A stretch of DNA of 6,580 bases from JALXCH01 sp964495805 (GCA_964495805.1 CAZBWV010000020.1:1-6580); one strand, 5' to 3'. Shown: positions 1-6,280, numbered from the stretch's first letter. Notes: generated by a model not told the origin, from the sequence alone. Numbers and translations: made by a program.

Positions 1-95
1 CTCTGCTGGTGGATTTCGCGCCCGCCAGACCCAACTCTGGCAGGTGGTAATGACCAAGCCGGGTCATCCTCAACCGGATTGTCGGTTGTCCTGAA
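1..95. other. Cluster of three short hairpins, possible 3' end of a structured RNA
   Basis: No convincing reading frame runs through this edge. The three forward frames close at 48-50 (TAA), at 92-94 (TGA), or run on into the AT-rich leader, and none of the tails is recognisable. Three consecutive perfect inverted repeats are visible: GCCAGA (24-29) with TCTGGC (36-41), ATGACC (50-55) with GGTCAT (62-67), and CAACCG (71-76) with CGGTTG (83-88). Each has a 6-bp stem and a 6-nt loop. The first competes with a pairing of CTGGTGG (6-12) with CCGCCAG (22-28), which includes one G-T pair. An intrinsic terminator follows about 30 bases later. This could be the end of a noncoding RNA or a structured 3' UTR of a gene lying to the left; no known RNA family was recognised. 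The tail of a protein gene is equally possible. Confidence 0.35.
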
Positions 96-125
96 AACTT
101 CGTCTTTTCGATTTGTGCTACCAAC

Positions 126-156
126 AAAAAGGTGCGGGTACAACCTGCACCTTTTT
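126..156 (+). terminator. Intrinsic terminator
   Basis: GGTGCGGGT (131-139) pairs with ACCTGCACC (143-151), nine base pairs including one G-T, around a 3-nt loop. Five A precede the stem and five T follow it, so it could also work on the - strand. It ends whatever is transcribed from the left edge and separates it from the cytochrome gene. Confidence 0.8.
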
Positions 157-421
157 GCTTTTCCCCGAAAACTTACACCACCTGTTTTGAAAATTCTCAG
201 GACGAAAAAGTTTTCCTTTCACAACGACTTTTATTGATATCGTGCATTTTTTCACTTATATTTAATTCGGTGAACAGACCGCAAATAACAAAAAAAGAAA
301 TTGTTGTATTCTAAGAAGTACAGGTATTATTCAAGATAAAATTACAGACATATTTGATACAATATATAATAATAATCTCATACTATTTAACAGGAAGGTT
401 ATTATAATAAAATAAATACAA
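157..421. other. AT-rich intergenic leader without a gene
   Basis: This stretch is much richer in A and T than the flanking genes. The one short open frame across it starts inside the terminator hairpin and has no ribosome-binding site, so it is not called. The stretch holds a promoter candidate at 234-262 and a second TTGATA hexamer at 354-359 without a well-spaced -10. A Shine-Dalgarno-like AGGAAGG lies at 392-398, too far (23 nt) from the GTG at 422 to be its usual ribosome site. The transcript would have a leader of about 150 nt, long enough for regulation, but no known riboswitch was recognised. Confidence 0.6.
234..262 (+). promoter_or_regulatory. Sigma70-like promoter candidate for the cytochrome gene
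   Basis: TTGATA (234-239) and TATATT (257-262) each match the sigma70 consensus at five of six positions and are separated by exactly 17 bp. Transcription would start near 269 and leave a leader of about 150 nt before the cytochrome gene. The AT-rich background makes chance matches more likely. Confidence 0.45.
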
Positions 422-775
422 GTGGGCTGGCAATATTTTTTAATGATAACATTCCTGCTTGTGCTGGTCATGTCGCTCACGGATCGGGGGCTGGCAGTCA
501 ATTCCAAATGCGAGGAGTGCCATAAAAAGGTCACCCCGGAAATTGTGAAGGACTTTAATCGGGGAAAGATGGCCCGGAGCATGACCTGTGCGGATTGCCA
601 CGGAGATGGCCACATGAGCGCCGACGATGTGGATAAAGTGCAACTGCCCACCATTAGCACCTGCGAACAGTGCCACGAAGAACAAGTAAAGCAGTATATG
701 AGCGGCAAACATGCCCTGGGTCCGGTGGAAATGAAAGAGCTGGCTACGGAGATGCGCAAACAAGCTCATCAATAA
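422..775 (+). CDS. Short exported triheme c-type cytochrome
   Basis: This 117-residue protein has three CxxCH haem c attachment sites: C30-H34, C56-H60 and C81-H85. A hydrophobic segment at about residues 6-19 followed by GLA (23-25) looks like a signal peptide, so the product should act in the periplasm as an electron carrier. Additional histidines at 64 and 97 could be distal haem ligands. The stretch CEQCHEEQVKQYMSGKHAL (81-99) resembles, from memory, the haem-binding segments of large multiheme cytochromes of the hydroxylamine oxidoreductase/cytochrome c554 type, of which this would be only an N-terminal portion. The gene nevertheless ends cleanly and is followed by a terminator. The start is uncertain: GTG at 422 gives the longest hydrophobic leader; ATG at 443 is the alternative. 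Neither has a well-spaced Shine-Dalgarno site and neither leader carries an N-terminal positive charge, which is odd for an exported protein. The haem count is certain, the role is not. Confidence 0.8.
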   Translation: MGWQYFLMITFLLVLVMSLTDRGLAVNSKCEECHKKVTPEIVKDFNRGKMARSMTCADCHGDGHMSADDVDKVQLPTISTCEQCHEEQVKQYMSGKHALGPVEMKELATEMRKQAHQ

Positions 776-795
776 CCTTTGCCCTTACTATTTAC

Positions 796-828
796 AAAGC
801 CCTTCGGTGTTTGCCGAAGGGCTTTTTT
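796..828 (+). terminator. Intrinsic terminator after the cytochrome gene
   Basis: AAAGCCCTTCGG (796-807) pairs perfectly with CCGAAGGGCTTT (814-825) around a 6-nt loop and runs into a T tract. It begins 20 bases after the cytochrome stop codon and separates it from the cold-shock-domain gene. Confidence 0.93.
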
Positions 829-842
829 ATTCCCACCAGCAC

Positions 843-871
843 TTGTTCCGGCGGGTAAAAGCAACTAAATT
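843..871 (+). promoter_or_regulatory. Sigma70-like promoter candidate for the cold-shock-domain gene
   Basis: TTGTTC (843-848), a 17-bp spacer and TAAATT (866-871) lie between the terminator and the gene at 903, giving a leader of about 25 nt. The individual hexamers are only fair matches, but position and spacing fit, and the same arrangement occurs upstream of the isocitrate dehydrogenase gene. Confidence 0.35.
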
Positions 872-902
872 TAACACGAGAACAAATCTGGAGAGATAGC
901 AA

Positions 903-1109
903 ATGGAATACGGCATCATCAAAATGGTGGATACAATAAAAAAGTTCGGATTTATCGTTGGGTCGGATGAGGAAGAGTACTACTTCAGTTTTCAGGACAT
1001 CCATCCCCGATTTCGCAACCAGTTGTTCCGGGAGGGCGATCGGGTGGGATTCGATATCCGACGCGATTTGCGGGGCGACCGAGCCGTAAACATCCGCAAA
1101 CTGGGCTAA
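903..1109 (+). CDS. Small cold-shock-domain-like nucleic-acid-binding protein
   Basis: The 68-residue product has the length and pattern of a single cold-shock domain (CspA of E. coli is 70 residues): a GIIK opening (4-7), an RNP1-like KKFGFIVG (13-20), an RNP2-like YYFSF (26-30), and the late strand EGDRVGFDI (44-52). Such proteins are cytoplasmic OB folds that bind single-stranded RNA or DNA and act as RNA chaperones. It is divergent: RNP1 has K-K-F-G-F rather than K-G-F-G-F, the usual FVHF of RNP2 is YFSF, three acidic residues sit between the two motifs, and the end is arginine-rich. The ATG at 903 follows GGAGAG (890-895) with 7-nt spacing, so the start is well supported. No terminator hairpin follows, so some transcripts may run on toward the isocitrate dehydrogenase gene. 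A generic OB-fold protein is the alternative. Confidence 0.75.
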   Translation: MEYGIIKMVDTIKKFGFIVGSDEEEYYFSFQDIHPRFRNQLFREGDRVGFDIRRDLRGDRAVNIRKLG

Positions 1110-1140
1110 TCCGACAACCCCCTCACCCCACCTCCCCTCT

Positions 1141-1182
1141 TTTTGTCTTTTGTCTTTTGTCTTTTGTCTTTTGTCTTTTGTC
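1141..1182. repeat. Heptanucleotide tandem repeat, (TTTTGTC) x6
   Basis: Six perfect, uninterrupted copies of TTTTGTC (GACAAAA on the other strand) are followed by a degenerate seventh copy, TTTTACC. The array lies wholly between the cold-shock-domain gene and the isocitrate dehydrogenase gene. Short tandem repeats of seven bases vary readily in copy number by slippage. The open frame on the - strand through it is only low-complexity lysine-rich sequence produced by the repeat. Confidence 0.95.
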
Positions 1183-1203
1183 TTTTACCTTTTCCGCAAA
1201 CAG

Positions 1204-1232
1204 TTGTTTAACCCATTCATTTTTTTTAAATT
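1204..1232 (+). promoter_or_regulatory. Weak promoter candidate for the isocitrate dehydrogenase gene
   Basis: TTGTTT (1204-1209) and TAAATT (1227-1232) are 17 bp apart and sit about 80 bases before the start codon, just after the tandem repeat. The match to consensus is modest, and the support comes mainly from placement and likeness to the candidate at 843-871. Confidence 0.25.
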
Positions 1233-1311
1233 GGAAACGCTTCAATTTCCCATGCATCTGGAGGGGAAAACACGAATAAAACCGGATAACCAAAACGTTT
1301 AAAGGAAGCAT

Positions 1312-3549
1312 ATGAAACCATTTAAAATTTACTGGACCAAAACCGACGAGGCGCCTTATCTGGCCAGCTTTTCGTTGTTGCCCATTCTGAAGGCTTTTCT
1401 GAAAGGGACGGACATCGAAATTGAGACCAAGGACATTTCCCTGGCCGGACGCATTCTGGCGTTATTTCCCGAGCGGTTACAAGAGGAGCAACGCGTGCCG
1501 GATGCGCTGAAAGAATTAGGAGAACTCACCCAGCATCCGGAGGCGAATATCATTAAGCTGCCCAACATTAGCGCTTCGGTTCCCCAATTGCAGGCGGCCA
1601 TCAAAGAATTGCAGGAAAAAGGGTACGACATTCCCGATTATCCCGAAGAGCCGCAGACGGAGGAAGAAAAAGCCCTGCAGCAGCGTTTCTCCCGGGTGCT
1701 GGGTTCAGCGGTGAATCCGGTGCTGCGGGAAGGTAATTCCGATCGCCGACCGGCACCGGCGGTGAAACGATACGCCCAGAAAAATCCCCACAAGCTGATG
1801 AAGCCCTGGCCCAAAGAGGGCTCCAAAACCCGTGTCGGGCACATGGAACGGGGCGATTACTACGGCAGCGAAAAATCCATTACTTTAGAGGCACCCACCA
1901 CCGCACGCATTGAATATGTGGACCCACAGGGAAATATAACTGTACTGAAGGAAACCCTTCCGTTAGAAGCAGGCGAGGTGCTGGACGCTGCGGTGATGAA
2001 CGTCCGGGAACTGCGCAAATTCTACCAGGAAAAAATTGAAGAAGCCCGGCGGGACGATATTCTACTCTCCCTGCACCTCAAAGCCACCATGATGAAAGTA
2101 TCCGACCCCATCATGTTCGGGCATGCGGTTTCTGTTTACTTTCGTGATGCGCTGGAAAAGCACGCCGAAGCGCTCAAACAGGTAGGTGCCAATGTGAACA
2201 ACGGGCTGGCGGACATCCTGCAAAAAATTAAAAAACTACCGCCGGAGAAACAGGCTGAAATCGAAGCAGATATCAACGCCATGTACCAGAAACGTCCGCC
2301 CCTGGCTATGGTGGACAGCGAAAAAGGCATCACGAACCTGCATGTACCCAATAACGTGATTATCGATGCATCCATGCCGGTTGTCATTCGGGACGGGGGA
2401 AAGATGTGGAATGCAAAAGGAGAGTTGCAGGACACGCTGGCTATGATCCCCGACCGTTCCTATGCCACCATTTATCAGGAAGTAATTGACGACTGCAAAA
2501 TACACGGCCAGTTCGACCCGGCCACCATGGGCAATGTGTCTAACGTGGGCCTGATGGCTAAAAAGGCAGAGGAATACGGTTCGCACGACAAGACCTTCGA
2601 AGCCACCGGTGCGGGAGTCATCCGGTGCGTGGACGAAAACGGAAAAGTGTTGTTAGAGCAACCGGTGGAAAGGGGCGACATCTTTCGCATGTGCCAGACC
2701 AAGGACATTGCCATTGAGGATTGGGTAAAGCTGGCGGTGAAGCGTGCGCGTGCCACCGGGAATCCGGCTATTTTCTGGCTGGACGACCGTCGGGCACACG
2801 ATGCCCAGCTCATTCAAAAAGTGGAAAAATACCTGAAAAACCACGACTTGAGCGGGCTGGACATTCGCATCATGCGACCCCAGGAAGCCATGCGCTTTAC
2901 CCTGAAACGGGTTCGTGCCGGGCAGGACACCATCTCAGTCACCGGAAACGTACTGCGGGACTATCTGACTGACCTGTTCCCCATTCTGGAGCTGGGAACC
3001 AGCGCACGGATGATGTCCATCGTACCGCTATTGAAAGGCGGCGGGCTGTTCGAAACCGGCGCCGGTGGTTCGGCTCCCAAACACGTCCAGCAATTCCTGA
3101 AAGAAGGGCATTTGCGCTGGGATTCCCTGGGAGAATATTGTGCCCTGGTGCCCTCCCTGGAACTGGTGTACGAAAAAACCGGCAACGAGAAAGCCAGAGT
3201 ATTAGCCGAAACACTGGACCAGGCCATCAGCGATTATCTGGAAAACGGGAAAACGCCCTCCCGAAAAGTGAACGAGCTGGACAACCGGGGAAGCACTTTT
3301 TACTTTGCCATGTACTGGGCGCAGGCGCTGGCCAAACAGAGCAAAAACGAATGGCTCCGCAAACGGTTTACTCCGGTAGCGGAATATCTGAAAAAGCACG
3401 AGGAACAAATCAACCGGGAACTGCTAGCCGCTCAGGGCCATCCGGTGGATATTGGTGGTTACTACAAACCGGACGAAACACGGGTAGAGCGGGAAATGCG
3501 TCCCAGTGCAACTCTGAATACGCTTATCGATTCGCTGATGAATGAATAG
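1312..3549 (+). CDS. icd: Monomeric NADP-dependent isocitrate dehydrogenase
   Basis: This 745-residue protein is a full-length monomeric-type isocitrate dehydrogenase (EC 1.1.1.42; family members are about 740 residues), a cytoplasmic TCA-cycle enzyme converting isocitrate and NADP+ to 2-oxoglutarate, CO2 and NADPH. The isocitrate-binding block GSAVNPVLREGNSDRR (131-146) carries S132, N135, R139 and R145, the same positions I recall for the Azotobacter vinelandii enzyme. Further expected residues are K257, D352, Y422, R549, D550 and D554 for isocitrate and metal binding. The NADP-binding residues H591, R602 and R651 follow the LFETGAGGSAPKH block (579-591). No key residue is missing. The start at ATG 1312 is backed by AAAGGAAG (1301-1308) and by the family-typical N-terminus. 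The gene stands alone: a repeat-bearing spacer precedes it and a terminator follows. This family is unrelated in sequence length and architecture to the homodimeric Icd of E. coli. Confidence 0.97.
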   Translation: MKPFKIYWTKTDEAPYLASFSLLPILKAFLKGTDIEIETKDISLAGRILALFPERLQEEQRVPDALKELGELTQHPEANIIKLPNISASVPQLQAAIKELQEKGYDIPDYPEEPQTEEEKALQQRFSRVLGSAVNPVLREGNSDRRPAPAVKRYAQKNPHKLMKPWPKEGSKTRVGHMERGDYYGSEKSITLEAPTTARIEYVDPQGNITVLKETLPLEAGEVLDAAVMNVRELRKFYQEKIEEARRDDILLSLHLKATMMKVSDPIMFGHAVSVYFRDALEKHAEALKQVGANVNNGLADILQKIKKLPPEKQAEIEADINAMYQKRPPLAMVDSEKGITNLHVPNNVIIDASMPVVIRDGGKMWNAKGELQDTLAMIPDRSYATIYQEVIDDCKIHGQFDPATMGNVSNVGLMAKKAEEYGSHDKTFEATGAGVIRCVDENGKVLLEQPVERGDIFRMCQTKDIAIEDWVKLAVKRARATGNPAIFWLDDRRAHDAQLIQKVEKYLKNHDLSGLDIRIMRPQEAMRFTLKRVRAGQDTISVTGNVLRDYLTDLFPILELGTSARMMSIVPLLKGGGLFETGAGGSAPKHVQQFLKEGHLRWDSLGEYCALVPSLELVYEKTGNEKARVLAETLDQAISDYLENGKTPSRKVNELDNRGSTFYFAMYWAQALAKQSKNEWLRKRFTPVAEYLKKHEEQINRELLAAQGHPVDIGGYYKPDETRVEREMRPSATLNTLIDSLMNE

Positions 3550-3580
3550 CGGACAGGTTGAATCATAAGCCTTTTTTCAG

Positions 3581-3619
3581 CCGGAAGGTTTGCCCGTTCG
3601 GGCACCTTCCGGTTTTTTT
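3581..3619 (+). terminator. Intrinsic terminator after icd
   Basis: CCGGAAGGT (3581-3589) pairs with ACCTTCCGG (3604-3612). Inside it, past a two-T bulge, GCCC (3592-3595) pairs with GGGC (3600-3603) around the loop GTTC. Seven T follow (3613-3619). It starts 31 bases after the icd stop and argues against co-transcription with the downstream methyltransferase. Confidence 0.93.
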
Positions 3620-3743
3620 AATGGAAATGCCTTGACCGTTTGCCACCGCCTCTTGCATTGGCAACGATTTTTGGTTATTGTTGCAGCCGGATTCCGGAAA
3701 AAACGAATCAATCCGGAACGAAACGGAGAAAAAGGACCGTGCC

Positions 3744-5177
3744 ATGGGATATCGGCCTTCGGCGGAATTAGACCGTCTGATGGAACAGCTGTTAGGCAGC
3801 GAAAAGAGTTGTTTTTTCGACAGTGTGGGTAATCAGCTTCCGCACACTATTCGGTTCAATCCCCTCAAAGGGAGCCAGGAGCGGCTGGAGGAGTTCCTGC
3901 GCGAACAGGGGTTTCAGTTCGAACCCTTTCCGGGATTCCCGGATGTGTACCGGCTCACGTATCAACCGTATCCCATCGGCAAAAGTCTTTCGCACTTTCT
4001 TGGTCACTTCTATGTGCAGGACATTGCTTCCATGCTACCGCCGCGGGTGTTGCAGCCCCAACCGGGCGAGCGGGTGCTGGATGTATCCGCTGCGCCGGGA
4101 TCCAAAACCACACAAATGGCGGTGATGATGCGCAACCGCGGTTTGATTGTGGCCAACGACGTGGTACAAAAACGATTGCGTGCGCTAATTAATAATTTGC
4201 AGCGGCTGGGAATTGTAAATACCGCTGTGGTACGCACCCCCGGCGAGAGCTTCGGAAACCAGTACTTTGAAACCTTCGATCGGATTTTACTGGACCCGGC
4301 GTGTTCCGGGCTGGGCACCCTGCATAAATCCCCCGAAGTTTTGAGCTGGTGGACGCCCAACCATGTGGAACGTCTGGCTACGGGACAGCGCAAGCTACTG
4401 GCCAGCGCACTAAAAGCACTCAAACCGGGCGGCGTGCTGGTTTACTCCACCTGCACCCTCACCCCACAGGAAAACGAAGAAGTCATCGATTTTGCTCTGC
4501 GGGAATTCCCGGTAGAACTGGAGAAGGTGGAACTGCCCGGATTGAAAATCCGTCCCGGACTGACGGAATTTGAGGGGAAGACCTACCACTCTCAGCTTCG
4601 GCGAACCGTGCGCCTGTACCCATTCGAAAACCAGACCGAAGGGTTTTTCCTGGCCCGGTTGCGCAAAACCGAAAGCTTACCCCGGGAACATCAGAAGCGC
4701 ACCTATCGTCCGCTGCGGCTCAATTATCTGCACCATCACACCTCTCCGGTAAAAAAATATCTGGATTACTTTGCTCAACACTTTGGTATTCCCCGCGAAA
4801 CATTTGCCCGCTACCGCTACTTTATGGAAAAAACCATCATTGGAGTTACTCCGGAGCTGGCCGATTTTCCTTTCCGCACCCGGCCCATGAAAACCGGGCT
4901 CACCATCGGACGCCCCATGCGTCAGATCGGCAAACTGACCACAGAGGGGGTGCATTTGTTCGGGGAGTTTGCCCGAAAGAACGTGCTGGAACTGGCCGAC
5001 CTGAAGGCTGTGGAACAGTTTGTGAATCGTCAGCCGCTGGAACTGAACGGCGACTTTCACGCACAGGTGATGGTTCAGTACAAAGGGCTAAGTATCGGCT
5101 ACGGACTGGCGGAGGAGGGTCGGTTGAAAAGCCAGTTTCCCAAAGCAGAATGGCCCTTCCGGTTGCTCCCTACTTAA
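3744..5177 (+). CDS. rsmF: RsmF/NOL1-NOP2-Sun family RNA cytosine-C5 methyltransferase
   Basis: From ATG 3744 the product is 477 residues, close to E. coli RsmF (YebU, 479), which makes m5C1407 in 16S rRNA from S-adenosylmethionine. The SAM-binding motif I is VLDVSAAPGSKTTQMA (111-126). Motif IV surrounds D184 and C187, and motif VI, VYSTCTLTPQENE (233-245), carries the catalytic cysteine C237. The C-terminal part (about 320-477) fits the RsmF-type extension with a PUA-like RNA-binding end, including the closing GRLKSQFPKAEWPFR. The start at 3744 was preferred to an upstream in-frame TTG at 3678 because AAAGGA (3731-3736) lies 7 nt before it and the extra 22 residues do not look conserved. 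Motif IV reads DPACSG where the family normally has DAPCSG, so the usual Pro-Cys pair is lost although both cysteines remain. The exact rRNA target cannot be proved; RsmB is less likely because no NusB-like N-terminal domain is present. Confidence 0.9.
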   Translation: MGYRPSAELDRLMEQLLGSEKSCFFDSVGNQLPHTIRFNPLKGSQERLEEFLREQGFQFEPFPGFPDVYRLTYQPYPIGKSLSHFLGHFYVQDIASMLPPRVLQPQPGERVLDVSAAPGSKTTQMAVMMRNRGLIVANDVVQKRLRALINNLQRLGIVNTAVVRTPGESFGNQYFETFDRILLDPACSGLGTLHKSPEVLSWWTPNHVERLATGQRKLLASALKALKPGGVLVYSTCTLTPQENEEVIDFALREFPVELEKVELPGLKIRPGLTEFEGKTYHSQLRRTVRLYPFENQTEGFFLARLRKTESLPREHQKRTYRPLRLNYLHHHTSPVKKYLDYFAQHFGIPRETFARYRYFMEKTIIGVTPELADFPFRTRPMKTGLTIGRPMRQIGKLTTEGVHLFGEFARKNVLELADLKAVEQFVNRQPLELNGDFHAQVMVQYKGLSIGYGLAEEGRLKSQFPKAEWPFRLLPT

Positions 5178-5265
5178 TGGTTCCCATCGGACACCAATCC
5201 CCCCATAGAGCACCAGAAGACGGCAATTTTTCCGCTCATTTTCTCCCCTTACCCCCCATTTCCAC

Positions 5266-5294
5266 TTGATGTTTTCCCCGAAATTGGCTAATAT
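5266..5294 (+). promoter_or_regulatory. Sigma70-like promoter candidate for the citryl-CoA lyase gene
   Basis: TTGATG (5266-5271) and TAATAT (5289-5294) each match consensus at four of six positions with a 17-bp spacer, leaving a leader of about 80 nt. It is the best candidate in the 205-base gap after rsmF. No terminator hairpin was found behind rsmF, so read-through is also possible. Confidence 0.35.
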
Positions 5295-5382
5295 TCCATC
5301 GGATTGGTTTTCTTTTCCGCGCACATGCTCAGGTTTTTCGAACAAGATTTGGGCAGGAAATGATTAATGTGAGGGGGATTCA

Positions 5383-6159
5383 ATGAGCGCGAAGAGCTGG
5401 AAAACAGCCATCACCAAAATTGAACCGAACAAAATTGTCATTCGCGGCTACCGGCTGGATCAGTTAATGGGGAAGTTCACTTATCCCCAGCTCATTTATC
5501 TGCTGATTAAAGGGGAGCTTCCCACCAAAAACGTGGGGCGGATTCTGGATGCCCTTCTGGTATCCAGTGTGGATCACGGGCTTACGGCTCCTTCCACCCA
5601 GGCAGCGGTCACCGTGGCTTCCACCGGTGCGCCGTTAAACGCAGCGCTGGCTGCGGGTATTCTGGCCATCAATCAGCATCACGGCGGCGCCATCGAAAAG
5701 GTTATGGAACGGTTGGAGGAAGCCGTGCTACGAGTTAATCACCACAAGGAATCGGTGGAGGAGGTTGCCCGAAGTATTGTCCAGGAAACACTTCGAGAAG
5801 ACAAACCGCTGGAAGGATTTGGTCATCGCTACCACACCCGCGATCCCAGAGCGCAGCGGCTGCTGGAACTGGCTCAGAAGTACGGCATCTCCGGTCGGTA
5901 CATCGAGATGATTCATGCTTTGCAGCAAGCGCTTCAGCAGCAAACCCGGCAGGAGATTTTTGTCAACATCGATGGTGCCATTGCAGCCGTGCTGTGCGAA
6001 CTGAACATTCCGGCCAAACTGGCCAACGCCTTTTTCATTATGGCACGCATTCCCGGTCTGCTGGCGCACATCTATGAAGAGCAAACCCGATACCAACCCA
6101 TGCGCCCGATTGATTTTTCCGCGGTGGAATACGACGGACCGGAAGAGCGGGAAATTTAA
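5383..6159 (+). CDS. ccl: Stand-alone citryl-CoA lyase (citrate synthase fold)
   Basis: At 258 residues this is much shorter than citrate synthase (about 370-430) and matches the stand-alone citryl-CoA lyases (EC 4.1.3.34), related to the C-terminal domain of ATP-citrate lyase. The reaction splits citryl-CoA into acetyl-CoA and oxaloacetate in the cytoplasm. Visible active-site elements are H65 in SSVDHGLTAPST (61-72), H148 in GFGHRYHTRDPR (145-156) and D197 in VNIDG (194-198), equivalent to the His-His-Asp set of citrate synthase. R222 in ARIPGLLAH (221-229) and R241 before a proline match the usual substrate arginines. The start at ATG 5383 follows GAGGGGG (5371-5377) with 5-nt spacing. No citryl-CoA synthetase subunit lies in the window, although the enzyme needs a source of citryl-CoA. 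Related members may act on other CoA esters, so the substrate is less certain than the fold. Confidence 0.85.
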   Translation: MSAKSWKTAITKIEPNKIVIRGYRLDQLMGKFTYPQLIYLLIKGELPTKNVGRILDALLVSSVDHGLTAPSTQAAVTVASTGAPLNAALAAGILAINQHHGGAIEKVMERLEEAVLRVNHHKESVEEVARSIVQETLREDKPLEGFGHRYHTRDPRAQRLLELAQKYGISGRYIEMIHALQQALQQQTRQEIFVNIDGAIAAVLCELNIPAKLANAFFIMARIPGLLAHIYEEQTRYQPMRPIDFSAVEYDGPEEREI

Positions 6160-6259
6160 TTGCACCAAATCACTTTTTAAACACAACTTTCGCCGGAAAA
6201 AGCTCCGAATCGAAAAATTTTTTCTATTTCTTGGTTTTTTTATTTTATCAAATATTTTT

Positions 6260-6280
6260 TCTACCTAAAAGTAGATTTTT
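6260..6280 (+). terminator. Weak possible terminator after the citryl-CoA lyase gene
   Basis: TCTAC (6260-6264) pairs with GTAGA (6271-6275) around a 6-nt loop, followed by five T. The stem is short and AT-rich and lies 100 bases after the stop codon, so it is much weaker than the other terminators here. The whole gap 6160-6389 is AT-rich with no gene and no convincing promoter. Confidence 0.25.

Noticed and set aside
234..247. FNR-like half site TTGAT upstream of the cytochrome gene
   Set aside because: The partner half ATCAA is missing at the right spacing, and the TTGAT is better explained as part of the -35 hexamer.
132..314. 60-codon + strand open frame in the leader
   Set aside because: It starts inside the terminator stem, has no ribosome site, and its composition is that of AT-rich noncoding DNA.
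1123..1311. - strand frame with a lysine-rich KDKRQKTK repeat
   Set aside because: The repetitive protein is just the translation of the TTTTGTC array; there is no start signal or family resemblance.
5195..5260. G-rich runs on the - strand suggesting a G-quadruplex
   Set aside because: There are only two close G runs, and the third is about 40 bases away, so four evenly spaced runs are lacking.
5184..5307. Direct repeat CCATCGGA (5184-5191 and 5296-5303), with CCAATCC (5194-5200) facing GGATTGG (5301-5307)
   Set aside because: An operator near the promoter candidate was considered, but an 8-base match in 200 bases is close to chance and the inverted arms are about 100 bases apart.
5728..6186. 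152-codon - strand frame opposite the citryl-CoA lyase gene
   Set aside because: It is a shadow of the strongly supported + strand gene, with no recognisable product or ribosome site.
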